NCBI GenBank assembly: GCA_012845835.1
Contig: JABAKD010000002.1
Coordinates: 2,823,501-2,887,500, forward strand
Direction of reading: 5' to 3'
Length of the DNA: 64,000 nt
DNA from: Undaria pinnatifida
Taxonomy: Eukaryota > Sar > Phaeophyceae > Laminariales > Alariaceae
This document shows, one piece after another, positions 46,225 through 57,816 of this stretch. The first letter of the stretch is position 1. The number at the start of each line of letters is the position of its first letter. A program made the translations under genes and the position numbers. Below the pieces are notes generated by a model, which made no database searches, had not been told where the DNA came from, and saw only the letters and a list, made by a program, of their open reading frames with translations.

Positions 46225-48515
46225 GATTCGTTCATGTCTCGTTCAGGCTTGAGCAACGTGCACCGCAACGCGTGTGATGTGCGTAACGTTCTACCGTGGA
46301 CGTGCATCTCTTTACCTTGTCTCCATCCCATACCTCACATCCTTTCATGTTCCTCCCCTTCCTCAGAGATGCACAATATTGGCGTAATGGTGTCTAGACT
46401 GTTTCTGCCTGCTGCTGACGGTTGACCTGGTCATGCTGTCCCCTGCCATATTTTTAGGACGTTGTGGGGGGGGGGGGGGGGTGAAGGTCGCCATCCGCAC
46501 CAATCGTGCGCCTGTTCGTGGAGTGGGGCTCAAAGCCGTGACGGATGACATCGGCGCAAAACCAGGCATGCCTTTCCCGGGGAGGGCGATGAGGTGGGTG
46601 TCACTTGTAAATGTTCATGTGCTCTGCCCATGTACTAAACTTCTACGTTCAGTTTTCAATTTTGGTGCTTAAATCCCAAACCGCCCCGTCAGTGTGATAA
46701 ATGCAATGATGAGCATACCGCCGTTGACCTCTTGATGTTTTCCACTTTCTTTATCGCTGAATCCGTCCAGTGGCCACTGTTTTGATACTTCGTATGGCAA
46801 AGCGGCGAGTCAAGCAGAAGACCACCGTTGCGCCGGACGAAAACGATATTTCGCGCAGTCGTTCTGTCCTAGCAAGCACACTAAATACCTTAGGTTGTGC
46901 TGGAAAGTTTCAAACGCTCCGGCGTGTGATATATCGTGTCGGGGTTGAATACTAGTTTACGTAATAAAACGATTGTAGAATCACAGATGACAAAGACAAA
47001 AATTAAGCTTGGAGTGCGAGCCATGTGAGCGAGTACAATGAGGTTGTGTACCAGGCGCTTTTTTTTCCATGTTTCGTGCGTGTCCCTGGGATTGCAAACG
47101 ATTGCTTGCCTCGTATGCCATGACCAGCTGGCAAAAATATCACCTTGCTGCTTATCACCCGTCCCCAAGATACTTCTCCCTATCATCCCATTTTCCTGCG
47201 CCCCAGATGAAGAGTCTCAGTTGGAGCCGCTGACAAAATTAAGCCGGGTGCGGAAGACCTTGGCCTATTGGATCTGGTCTTTGGTTTTATTTCTTCAAGG
47301 TAAGTTTAAACGTACTTGCGCCGCAGGGGGTAGGGGCTGAATAATAGTGGATAGACACACAAAAAATATCATGAACAGGTCGGCTCGATTGCTTCGTACA
47401 TCACTGGGGCTATACCGTTGTACTGCGACACACAGAATTTGACCGCATTGACTATAACTGGCTCACTGTCACAACCGCAATAAAATCACGACTAGGGTAT
47501 GGTTGGTACCTTTGGATATCATGAATTTATTACTCAACTCTTGTGGGCGCAGTCAGCATCCTCGAAAGCTATTGATTGCGTGCCATTGCCTATGATGTTT
47601 TCATATTTAGCGAAATAGTACAGTACGCGTATGCGGGAGTGGGGCGTGCAAAGTACAACGGAAATTACAATGGACCAAGTAGGCAGCACTATTTATGGGT
47701 TCCTTTCGCTCGTAATTCAATTACAGTCACTCCCTCTGCATCCAAACCAGATGCGGTGAACTCTACTTCTGGCCACCCCTCTCCAGGATCGTTGTCGAAG
47801 CTAAGTTCCTCAGTTATTCCAAGGAAGGCACAGGGACACGGGCCTGGAGTTGCTAGCGTTTGCTAGGGGTTTACGCCCAATGCTGATAGACAACTTTCTG
47901 CAAATGCAGCCTGGTGGTGATCGGCCCCACTTTCCAATGGTGAGATTGGAGAAGATACCACATGCTGAAGATTTTTTTTGGGCCAGTGGCCGCGCGGATT
48001 GTTAGCAAGACCAGTGTGGGGTTGGCATTTGTTTCGCTACATCTGGAGGGTGCGGTGGCAGAGACGACCACGTCGACCCAACAGATGGCACCGGTAGGCC
48101 GGGCCGCTGAACACAGAGAACCACGGATGGTTGACCACCAGCTGCTCTGCAGGGAGCTGCATTTGTGCATCGCTTTTTAGACTCGATGTGTTCTGCCTGC
48201 CTTTTTTCCGTTGCCACTTCGAATTGCGGTGATATGATGGCGTTTAGTTTTCAGTGACAGATTACCCCTCGTGTCGCCATCCTCTGTGTCCTCCTCGCTG
48301 TTTGATCTGTTCGCACCGTAATCAGGATGTCTGCCAGGACACCACCATCAAGCCTTTCGCCACCTTTGCATCTCGACAGGGAGGACCCGGCAGGTGCTGG
48401 ACTTCATTGCCTTTGCGGCGAGCCAGAATGAAGCAGTAGCAATTCCAGAACGAGGTGCTGGCCGACCGGCTAGTGGTGGAAGGCTGCGAGTGCAACTCGT
48501 TCACAGAAAAAGACA
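46225..48515 (+). pseudogene. unknown gene, copy B, decayed
   Basis: It holds the same four exon-like blocks as copy A. X: 46225-46660 (SRSGLSNVHRNACDVRN, VKVAIRTNRAPVRGVG, FPGRAMRWV). Y: about 47105-47299, ending at AAG|GTAAGT. Z: about 47796-48178 (LELLAFARGLRPML, QPGGDRPHFPMVRLEK, then in another frame ARIVSKTSVGLAFVSLHL). W: about 48327-48515 (DVCQDTTIK, then FAASQNEAVAIPER). Frame changes inside Y, Z and W, plus the long poly-G in X, indicate loss of function. The preserved words show the ancestral protein was coded in this direction. Family unknown. Confidence 0.6.
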
Positions 48516-48839
48516 GACGTTAAAGCGAAGCGAGAAATATAGCAACAACACCAACAAAAACACCACTCATCCGAGGGTCCCTGCGTCGCAAACAGCTTAA
48601 GCATGACCGAACCCGTCTTGCTTCGCTTGTTCTGTATGCAAGGAGAGGTGGAGGAGGCAATCTACCTTTTGTTCTGGGGTGTTGGCATTAGGGCGGGAAG
48701 TGGGTTACATGACGACCGAAGGACTAGAGAAGACGGTGACGTTGGCAAAACTGACGTGAGAGGTGCAGTTGTGGTCGGAGTAATGCCAAAGGTATACCAG
48801 AATGCTGAAGTGGGAGGACTGGCGTGTTTAACGTTGCAA

Positions 48840-50196
48840 TCATCACTGCCCCTCTCCGATGGTCAGTGGCAAATGTTTGCGTTTTCGTTGGAGTCACCGT
48901 CGACAGCCTTGTGGTACTACAGCCAAAACGTTTGCTGGGTTTGAAACATAGCCCAAAACAGTACGCAGCCGCTGGCCGTGCGACAGCTACTCGACATGAG
49001 AAGACAATCGACATGCCGGACTGTGCTGCGATGGAATGTTCATTTGCACTTAAATATTATCCCCATCTCTTATATATTTATATAATTATTCAAGGTTGCC
49101 TTTGTCCGGAGTTTTTGACCTCAGACCATTGCTGTGTCGCGATCGTGCGTGATAGCGGCAATGTTGTGCGTGGTGTTGGATATATATTTTGGAATTGCTC
49201 GTTTAATAAACGCTTGCACACCTCGGACACATATCGTTACGTAGACTGTCTGCATTAGATCCAGACCCATTCGTTGTTGAAGATGTCGTGCCGAATTCTA
49301 TAGGGAGAGAGTACGGGGTCAACATGGAAATCGTGTGCTTATGTAGATCATCATGCAGATCGCACGGCTCCCACCCCGTTTCCTGACCTGAAGCATACAG
49401 ATCTTCCCCGAAATATGTTTAATAATCAACGGGAACATGGTTATATATCCGACGTGGGAAGTGTTGTCGTGTTTGGATCTCCTGCAGAATACTGCATCCA
49501 CACAAAACGACCGCAAACAGCGGAATGGTTCCTGCGAGGCCTTGAGGTTCAGCTGCGGTTGTCCCCCGGTTGTTGCGCTGTTTTTTTGCGAGTTTTGTTT
49601 TCGTGACGCGGAGGAGTTGCCTTGGCGAACACGACGTGCTCGCAATTGTGATCCTGGCTTCCCATGTTATGGTCACTAGCTAAGTGTTGATTTCGCCAGT
49701 GTTTCCTGCGGAACCCAACCACAAAACAGTAAAGAGATTCGATTATAGTCTATACGGTGCGTTCTAAGGCTACTCGCGTGGATGTCCTGGTATGTATAAC
49801 ATAGGCACTGTCTATTGCTGACACATCGAGCAAGAAAGCTAGTTGGACTCACTGCGTAAACTTTTCTCAAAATCCAACCTCGCGGACAAGTGAATGGCAC
49901 GTCAAGATTGCTCTCGGAGGATTTTGTACTTCGCTCCCAGTGGTTGTATACATCCCACTAAGCAGAAATGCTTGTGTGGCTTACCCTTTACCGTTGTTGT
50001 GTGTAGAAACTTCGTCTGCGCCAAGAAACAAAGAGGCAGTCAACGGTGCGTGTATGCTCACATATCGACGAAGGAATAAACGTTGTCGGCGAACCACGAA
50101 AATGAAAATGGTTGGGGGCGCAAAGTGTTTCCTGCGCACGTTTCTTATTTTTGCGTTTGTCTATGAGAACAAGAGTTTCGATCTGTTATTGTTGAG
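48840..50196. other. no gene recognised
   Basis: Open stretches at 48824-49258 and 49415-49606 (plus) look mildly coding-like, but no motif is seen. The interval ends at the insertion site of the Ty3/gypsy element. Confidence 0.3.
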
Positions 50197-50200
50197 TTTG

Positions 50201-50710
50201 TGTTACGGCAAGCCAACGTGGGAACATAAAAAATACGGTGGGCCGTAGTCTGATGATTACGACTCACCGGGCGCAGATGCAGTGGTTGGTAGCTCTGTGG
50301 GTGTGGGAAGGACGTTTCATCTAAAAAGCGGTTTCATCCGCCGGATCGTAACGCCAGACCCAGGTGGTAGCGCATGTTGCGTCCACCTGACATCACCTGG
50401 TGTTTAGTCTGTTAACACCACCCAAAAAGAAAGAAAAAGTGCAATCAAAAGTGCAAAGTTAAAAAGGCATATCAACTGCTCACCCGTGCATAAACGACTG
50501 CTCGCTTGTGCATCCACATCATCCATCAACTGTCATCTCACGTGCTTGCGAGACTCAACGGTTTAACTTCGCTCAAAGTCTGGAGTTTCGGATCAATCAG
50601 AGGAATCGAAGGTACTGCTGGATACTGAATACGAACTCTCAAGGCAGCAGGTGAGTCATAACTAGTCCCGTGGAAATATAGTTGCGCAGGTCCGACTCGC
50701 TGCCGTATCA
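50201..50710 (+). repeat. 5' LTR
   Basis: Direct repeat of 60504-61013. It begins TGTTACGGCAAGCC and ends GCTGCCGTATCA. Visible differences from the 3' copy are near 50246, 50286, 50404 and 50473. Promoter position inside it is not evident; CCACCTGACATCACCTGG lies near its middle. Confidence 0.96.
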
Positions 50711-50840
50711 TGGCGAACCCAGGGTCATGGTGAACTCCAGGGACATCACCCTGTCGAACCCAGGGTCATGGTGAATCGAGGGTGGTGAACCCATGATGGC
50801 GAACCCAGGGTCATCACCCAGGGAATGGTGAACTTGCAGG
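50711..50840 (+). promoter_or_regulatory. primer-binding site and repetitive leader
   Basis: TGGCGAACCCAGGGTCATGG starts directly after the 5' LTR, where the tRNA primer site belongs. GAACCCAGGGTCATGGTGAA-like words then recur several times (about 50747, 50782-50815), so the leader holds multiple primer-site-like copies. I cannot match the sequence to a named tRNA. Confidence 0.6.
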
Positions 50841-50857
50841 AGATGGTAATCCTGTAG

Positions 50858-51004
50858 ATGGTGGAGAGATTGGACCAGGACATGAGGATAGGAGTACAGC
50901 TTACAGCAAGAACACTGCTTGCTGTAGATGTTGAAGACGTGGAATCTGATGTAGAAAAAAAATGTGCAATTTATAGTAAAGTACAGGGGGTACAGACGGT
51001 CTGA
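50858..51004 (+). pseudogene. Gag N-terminal remnant of the Ty3/gypsy element
   Basis: An ATG 147 bp after the 5' LTR opens a 48-codon frame (MVERLDQDMRIGVQLTARTL, then VDVEDVESDVEKKC). The frame is cut short near the point where the sequence character changes. Its position fits the start of Gag. The matching Gag end may be the short frame 56416-56532 just before the protease (MAALSEMTQAEMEQAYGKG, CLWTF), so the body of Gag has been replaced by the inserted DNA. Confidence 0.45.
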
Positions 51005-52395
51005 ATCATGTCATCATGTATAGAGCTTTTGTTTTCATGCACCGTAACGGTACGAGAATAGGAAGCGTAATGCGTGAACCACGTAAGTACGCGTGCCGAA
51101 CGCTGTGGATCTGGGAAGAGGTACGTAAGCAGGTAAGCATAAAGCGCGCGTAGATGTCACGTGCTATATGGTGTCACCACAAGGGGAGTGTTGCTAATTA
51201 AGCTGATCTTGTTGCCAAAAGGATAGTAGGTTAAAAATACGAGCGGTATGTTTTTCAATTTTTCTAGAAACGCTTGTTGAATATACTGTTCTTACTACGC
51301 TTGTGCAACAGGGTAGAGCAAATATACTGTTTTTACTATGCCCGCGCAGCAGGGTAAAGCATTGTGTAATAATATGCATGCCTCATCTTGTTGCACTTTT
51401 TTGATGCTCAATTGTTCCTGCATGTGAGACGAGCCATCAATGCCCAAACACATGCATGCTTCGCTCGAGTCTTTCCGGGTTTGATTTGTCATGAAATGTT
51501 CATACTTGCACCAATGCCGTGTCAATCATATAGCAAGCTTCAAGTCGCAATGTCAACTCGCAAGTTTCAAGTAATCTTTGTGGCTGTAGGAGCACGTCCA
51601 CGGTAGCCAAGTACAAGTACACGTACGAAAAAAAGGAGACGGGTACTGTTGCTACTGCTGCTGTGAGTTTCGTCAGCCATCACAAGCTGCTTGCAAGGAG
51701 GACGGCTAGTCTAGACGTCGTCTATGTGAAGAGGACGGTCAGACAGGGACACAGGCGTCACGCCTCACCGCAGCTAGACTACAGCTAGCTGTTGTTGGGC
51801 TTCAGCTGGGATACGTGTGTGTTGATAGTTCATACATGATGAGGAATCACGCAGTCCATGCTACGCACAGTAGTATGTACAGAGAGCGAAACGAGATTCT
51901 CCCCGCTTTGACTGACACACTACTGTCTTTTTTGTATGAGCTGCAGACGAAACGTTGGTACGTATGCATCAATGGTATAAATTGTTCCGCAAAGCATGCA
52001 TTATTTTTTTGCTTTCGTGCTCGTACTTACTCTTACGACGACTACTACTTCTGCATTGTTGTACCAGGGATGTATGTTATCATGCTGTTTACATGCGTAT
52101 CATATGTTTGTTCTGGATGTCGTTTGTGATATGCTCTTGTTTTTTTGTGCTGCACCTCTTGTTTTTTTGTGCTGCACCATTTTTGACGCCAAACTGACCG
52201 GGTATACCTGCCTGAAAAAATATTTTGTACGTCAGAAGTTTGACCAATCAGATCAATGCGATAATTCATAGTTGTATGAGCGATAGCATTGGGCACACCT
52301 GGCCCAGCTGTGTAGGCGACGACCTGCACGCGGAGCGCGTAGGGGAGCAGAGTCAGAGCTTACAGGTTCAAGGTGTGATACAGGCTAGTTTAAGT
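51005..52395. other. foreign DNA inside the Ty3/gypsy element, unassigned
   Basis: No family signal. Small duplications occur, e.g. AA.TATACTGTT.TTACTA.GC at 51280 and 51320, and TTGTTTTTTTGTGCTGCACC twice at 52136-52175. Confidence 0.35.
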
Positions 52396-52397
52396 TC

Positions 52398-52625
52398 GTG
52401 CACTCCCCGACGATTGAAGAGTGCAAGTCACCGGAGGCTGAAGCTCTTGTGGCTGCTGCTGTACGCGGTCCTAATCACGCCGCCTCGGCTGCTGTGCAAG
52501 CTGAGTCCCAAGGTTGCCGTGCCGCAGCCGCTTCGGCTGCTGCTACTGCTGCGTCTGCCACCGCGGCACTATCTTTGCTCAGCCCCAGTCCCGCTGTATC
52601 CGGGGCTGCGGGGGTAACATCGTCA
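52398..52625 (+). CDS. alanine-rich coding-like exon, unknown
   Basis: After an acceptor-like GATACAG the frame reads HSPTIEECKSPEAEALVAAA, then VRGPNHAASAAVQAESQGC, a poly-Ala segment from GCT/GCC triplets, and SLLSPSPAVSGAAG before a possible donor GGG|GTAACA. Composition is more protein-like than the other frames. It lies within the DNA inserted in the Ty3/gypsy element and resembles the Ala-rich frame at 12.4 kb in style only. Confidence 0.28.
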
Positions 52626-52669
52626 ATCGATAACGGATACAGCAAGCGATGGTGGTACAATGCGATCTC

Positions 52670-52950
52670 ACAACTGGAGTGTATTTTAATTTTGACAATA
52701 TCCGTAAACCAATTTTTTTTTAATTTTTGAACTGGAAAAGACATACATCATGTCATGCATCCCTGCCTGCTAGTAAGTCTTGCCTAAATGCAAGTTGGGG
52801 GGGTATTTATGTACCAGGTAGGCAGGATGCTGAGAAGGGAGTAACATGGACTGCTGTTGAGCCAGCAAAATAATGGTGAGTGGGGTGGTAGTAATAAAAA
52901 TATTATTATTTTGCAAGCTGTGTGTGATACTCCGATCGCGCGTATTACGT
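52670..52950. repeat. rearranged third copy of the ~200-bp dispersed repeat
   Basis: 52670-52700 is the reverse complement of the start of the 43.7/44.4-kb repeat (CTCACA.CTGGAGTGTATTTT). 52913-52948 repeats its middle part in direct orientation (GCAAGCTGTGTGTGATACTC, CGATCGCGCG). The two pieces are separated by about 210 bp of other sequence, so the copy has been broken and partly inverted. Confidence 0.75.
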
Positions 52951-54055
52951 ATTATACATCATTTGCTCATGCATAATATACCTACTACTGCCGTATAGAC
53001 TACAATTAATTGTATATGGTCAAAACAGTGTACGGTTGTTGTGAGTATAGAGTATTATATGTATGCGTTATTATTGCGGTAACTTGTTTGTTGCACCTTG
53101 TAGTCTATAGCACGATAAATCGATTGATCTGTCTGGAGGATTAGCAATATTTATTGCTGTACGGAAGAATAGTATACAGGTTGGTCTTGTTTATTTTACA
53201 TTGTATAGAACAGTACACAAGTTGGTATTTATACTACGCGAAATCGTAATCTACGGGCTTCCAAATATCTAACTGCTGAATAACACGAGCATCATCTCCG
53301 AACAAGAAGTCAGTTTCGATTTTCCACGAGAGAGAGTTTTATTTTAGCGACCAGACCAAAAAAATCTGAAGCTCGGAATGGGATCCGCATAATAATTAGC
53401 CTTTATCTTTGGGCAGGCTGTTTATTCCACATTTCACAGTAGTACCGCGAGCTTTGTGTCGAATATCAGGTATTATTATAGTACATACCATAAACCGTAT
53501 AATAACTGGTACGAGTACTACTCGTATCATACGTACTGCTTGCTGTTGATATCGTATCCAGAATTATGTTATCCGATATCTGATATTTTAAAGATATACC
53601 AGGTATCAATACAAATACGAGAATGTTGTACTACATCCAGCATCATATATCAACACAACACCACTACTTGTAAATACATCACGATGGGCATATGGCGTAA
53701 CCGATATTACTGAGATATCGTATTTACTACTGGGTATTCACTGTAACCGATATTATTGAGATATCGTATTTACTACTGGGTATAATACTGTACGACATAT
53801 CGCGAGATAGTAACAAAATAAATTCCCCCGTAACACTGCACGCTACTAGGTACTGCTGTACCAGGTATGTATTGTTAATAGGATGCTATACTCGTACAGC
53901 ATTGTGATTATCACTATGTACTACTAGTACTACTACTACTGTAACAAAAACCAGTGTAATCTTGTTTTTTTTCTATACACAGTTTGATCAGAAAAAAATC
54001 AGGGGGGGTTGGCGAGTATTATAACGATGCAGTGAAGATGAGAACATTACTGCTG
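52951..54055. other. AT-rich region with short tandem duplication
   Basis: No gene. CCGATATTA.TGAGATATCG and TATTTACTACTGGGTAT occur twice in a row, about 48 bp apart (53700-53785). GTACTACTAGTACTACTACTAC lies near 53917. It could hold the degraded 3' LTR of the minus-strand gypsy fragment, but no LTR pair is visible. Confidence 0.4.
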
Positions 54056-54058
54056 CGC

Positions 54059-54457
54059 TCACTGCATCAAAATTTCAGAGCAATGGGAACACAGGCTCTG
54101 GTAATCCAACCTTCCTAAGACGCTATTTCGAAGAGTCTCTTCAAAATCTTTGAAAATATGTACGACGTTGTACCGAAAAGGTTCCGGAAATACTTGTAGT
54201 AAACCAGAGTATTGTTTAGGATCGAATAACGGAGGAGTAATGGCCATTGTGCTCAGCCAAACACAGCATTGCTGCGGCCTGCAGAACAAGTGCCTAGCAC
54301 GGAAAATATACGCAAAGCGTATTGAAAGCGTCGCGCGAAAGACGTTTTGACGGATCCTGAGTGTGCTATGCAACATTGACGCATCATGGCCAGATAAAAT
54401 TGATGCGATCAGAAGCACTGACGAACGAAAATTCATGGCGAAAAGCAAATTAGCCAT
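54059..54457 (-). pseudogene. ORF downstream of the minus-strand integrase, unknown
   Basis: A 132-codon frame (MANLLFAMNFRSSVLLIASI, then FSVL-free aromatic stretches such as PPLFDPKQYSGLLQVFPEPF) lies directly after the integrase frame of the nested gypsy fragment. It could be a decayed C-terminal polyprotein tail or chance. No chromodomain or envelope feature is recognised. Confidence 0.25.
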
Positions 54458-54501
54458 AGGAGTAGGCCGATGCTAGGTGACGGCATGTATGTATCCAGAA
54501 G

Positions 54502-55500
54502 TCAGACTGAAGTTTGTTGCCTTTCTGGAGGTTGAAATGGAACTAAACCTCGCAGAAAAATGCACCCCGTACGCCCAAACACAAGATAGTGGGGAGTCTC
54601 CTCCAAAGTTTTGGAGTATGCCGTGTTGTGCGCAAGCTGGACACACGGTAGTAATTCCGCCCAATTATCGCAAGCCAAGTTACTGTACATGGCAAGCGTA
54701 TCGTGAACGGTGCTGTGGACACGCTCGAGAACAGAGTTCCCTTGCGGACGATAAGCGGCGGTACGTGTTTTCTTGTGCCCATAGACAGACTGCAATTCTT
54801 TCAAGAGTTGTTTTTGAAATTTCTTCCCTTGATCGGAATGCAGGGTTTCTGGTGGGCCGAACACCGAAAAGACGCGGTCAATAAGATGACGAACCACTAC
54901 CGCAGCTTCCTTAGACTTGATAGGTATCAAAATGAGGAAACGCGTGAGGTGATCGATGACAGACAGGATAAATCGATTACCTTCCGACTTAGATTTGTAT
55001 TCGACGACATCCACCGCAACAAGTTGAAACGGTCTGGTGACCGGTCGATGCCTGGTAGGCAGCGTAGGTGATCGGTGAGACGTTTTGCGGCGTTGACAAG
55101 GAAGACAGCTTTCAACATGTTCGGCAACGTCAGAGTGCATCGTGGGCCACCAATAACGATCTCGAACTTTGTCGAAGGTACCTGTAAAGGCTAGGTGACC
55201 ACCTGACGAGGGGAGGTCATGGCAAGCGTTGATTACAAGTGTTCTCAACGATTTCGGCACCACTAGCTGGTCACGAAAGGTGTCCCGCCTACGTAGGTGG
55301 GCAGGGACGTAAGACCGGCAAAGCAAACCTTCGTGGATGAAGAATTTACTCATGCTGGACTTTGATTGCTGGTGTGGGACGCGAGCTTTAGTAGGATTGG
55401 CTAGGTAGTCAAAGTACTGACAAAGTTCTTTCCTCTGATGAGCAAGCAACTTCGCAGCATCGACGACGGGGAAGACATATACGACAGATAGCTGCAAGTT
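54502..55500 (-). pseudogene. Ty3/gypsy integrase of the nested element
   Basis: An uninterrupted frame carries the zinc-binding domain (HDLPSSGGH, CLPCQRRK), the catalytic core with D (VAVDVVEYKS), D (HSDQGKKF) and E (NSVLERVHST), and the conserved HYLVFGR near the end. All catalytic residues are present. It is on the strand opposite to the surrounding Ty3/gypsy element and of a different lineage: its DQGKKF motif contrasts with DAGGEF. Because RNase H is frameshifted and the 5' half is missing, the copy as a whole is dead. Confidence 0.92.
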
Positions 55501-56404
55501 GCGGTTCGGATGGAAGTGGTTTTCCATCCACCTCGCTAAAAATACGCGATAGCGTATCCGGTACAACGTCAAGTTTTCCCGGAACGTGTTTGACGGTGAA
55601 ATCGTAATTTTGAAGACAAATTGCCCAACGGGTGAGCGTATTGGACGTGTCTTGCATGTGGTACAAGTACGTGAGAGCTTGGTGGTCGGTACAACACGTA
55701 AAGTGGATACGGACGCCAATGGGTAAGAGCCCATACGACAGCAAGGCATTCTTTCATCGTAGGGCTATAGTGGCTTTGGCTACGAGAAAAACGCTTGCTA
55801 TAGTATGCGACAATATCCAGCTCTTTGCCATCGGTGCTGCCCTTGGACGGTTGGGCTAGGAAAGCACCTACACCTTGCTCAGAAGCGTCGGTGTGAACGA
55901 CGAAATCTCTCGAAAAATCGGGAAAGTGTAGGACAGGGGCTTCGGATAAAGCATCTTTAAGTTTCTGGAACGCGGCATCTTGTGCCGAACCCCAGGCCTT
56001 TTCAAAACTCGTGCGTCTGACGAAGCTCTTTCGAGTCAGTTCCACAATCGGTCCCCTAAGGTCAGAATAATCTTTGACAAACCGACGGACAAAATTCGTC
56101 ATACCCAGAACAGAACGTAAGTCTTTAATGGATTTTGGCGTGGGCAGGTCGTGAATCGCATTAATGCGGTCGGTACTGACGGAAATACCTTTCGCGGAAA
56201 TGACATGACCGAGATAGTCGACTTCTTTCAGCTAAAATTGAAATTTGGACGGTTTAAGTGTCAAGCCTGCCACATGCAACGCTGCGAACATTTTCTCGAG
56301 AGAGACGAGGTGGCTTTCGAACGTGTGATTGATACGAATCAAATCGGCCATGTACGAAAGGATACCGGAGTCAGGGCCAAGGTGGCCTAGAGCTAAAGAC
56401 ATGA
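55409..56404 (-). pseudogene. Ty3/gypsy reverse transcriptase end and RNase H of the nested element
   Basis: Starting from the high-coordinate end: MSLALGHLG..GILSYMADLI, the catalytic YxDD region with one Asp changed to Ala; then FESHLVSLEKMFAALHVAGL and TLKPSKFQF followed by a stop (about 56233); TNFVRRFVKDYSDLRGPI; and RNase H HTDASEQGVGAFLAQPSKG, YSKRFSRSQSHYSPTMKECL, AVVWAL. A frameshift then moves to CTDHQALTYLYHMQDTSNTL, TRWAICLQNYDFTVKHVPGK. The fingers and upstream protease/Gag are absent: similarity stops at about 56404, where the host element resumes. Confidence 0.9.
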
Positions 56405-56517
56405 CGTAACACAGAAACAATGGCTGCTTTATCAGAAATGACACAGGCAGAGATGGAGCAGGCATACGGAAAGGGGACAGCGCCCTCTGCTGACTTTGAC
56501 CAAGAAGCAGTTGCCGA

Positions 56518-57801
56518 TTGCCTGTGGACGTTCTAATAGACACAGGAGCAGGGGGAGGGAACTATGCGTCGGAGTCTTTCGTTCGCTCAGTAGAGCGAAA
56601 CGCAAGGGGGGGGGGAGAGTATAATAGCTCCAAGGGAAAAGGTTTGCTTAGGGCGGCGAATCCTATCCAGAGTGGAGTTCCCCCCATGAACATCGTTGGG
56701 TCGTGCGACATTCCTTTAGTGTTCATGCCGGAAGACCGAGTGAGAAGGATGACGGTCAGGGTGGTAGAGGGGCTACCATATGGGTTGATTTTAGGCGCTG
56801 CGTTCCTTAGAGAGCACGAGAGCGTACTCAATTTCGCGGAGGGAGGAGTCTTTAAGCCAGCTCCAGAATCGCCATGGGTACCGCTGAGATCGATGGCAGG
56901 GTGCCCGAAGCTATCGGAAAGAAAGGCAACGGGTTGGAAAGCAACGCCCAGGAAGAACCAGGAAATCCATGCAGCGATACTTGGAAAGGAGGCGACACCG
57001 TGGGAACGCTTTTGTGCAGTGGCACCGCCGTCCGCAGAGAAAGAGCCGGAAGGGTTGACAGAACTGGACACAGTCCCAAAGGAGAGCGAAGTCATGTGGG
57101 AGGATGATGGTAGCCTGCAATGGAACATGCGCCTAGCAAAGGAGGTAAAGGTGGGGAGTTTCGTTAGCGTGCGAAAGGAAGCCTTCGTGACGGGCCCCCA
57201 ACCACAAGATCGACAGTTAGTACTGGTCATACCAACGCAACCATACGACATGGAGCTGGGAGCTGAGTTGGGGGTAGCCAGGGGTGTACAATGGTGGTAC
57301 CCGGGCAACCCTCTACAATGCAAAGTCGTCAACCGAACGAAAACCGCGATGACCATACAGCAAGGTGTTGTGGTAGCGAAGGTATTTGCAACCAACTCCA
57401 GTGATACAGAGAGAATGCGGTTGCTACTTGATCGGTCCGTAGAAAAAGAGTCCGTTCCAGCTGTCGAGGGAGAAAGCGGAGGAACGGAGAGGCCAACGGA
57501 TGACCTCGAGGAAGTTGCAGTTGACATAGCTGAAGCCAACATGGGGCAGTTGAGTCAGGGTTGCAATTCAAACTTGTTAGAACTGTTGCGTGAATATCGT
57601 GATCGCGGACTGTTCCCGGCTAACCCCAAGGTAGTGCCAGCGTGCCACGGGGCTAAGCTACGGTTGCCCCTGACCAGGGAGGATTGCACACCCTATACGG
57701 CTAAACAACGACGATATTCCCCAGAGGAGGAAGCCATGATTCAGAGCGAGGTGACTAAACAGTTTCAAACCGGGGCCATCCGTAGATCGACATCAGCGTA
57801 G
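56518..57801 (+). pseudogene. Ty3/gypsy protease and reverse transcriptase N-terminal part
   Basis: The frame opens without a certain ATG, downstream of a Gag-like end in another frame, as with a frameshifted Pol. VDVLIDTGAGGG is the aspartic-protease active site and GLILGAAFLREHESVLNF is the second protease signature. A ~200-residue linker follows, then the start of reverse transcriptase (LRLPLTREDCTPYTAKQRRY, EEEAMIQSEVTKQ). It ends at TAG (57799-57801), where related proteins have Trp (SA*AANCVVVRKKDG), a probable TGG to TAG change. Without this stop it would run on into the next frame in register. Confidence 0.88.
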
Positions 57802-57816
57802 GCAGCCAATTGTGTC

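Larger units (their letters stand above)
44980..48835 (+). repeat. inverted segmental duplication, copy B
   Basis: Plus-strand counterpart of 23075-26865, starting at GCTTGTCTGTTCTCCGTGCC and fading after GAATGCTGAAGTGGGAGGAC. Indels, an expanded G-tract at 46465-46482 and a longer CTG microsatellite distinguish it. The two copies lie about 18 kb apart in opposite orientation. Confidence 0.9.

Noticed and set aside
56562-57542. 326-codon minus-strand ORF
   Set aside because: Antisense to the protease/reverse transcriptase frame, which has firm motifs on the plus strand.
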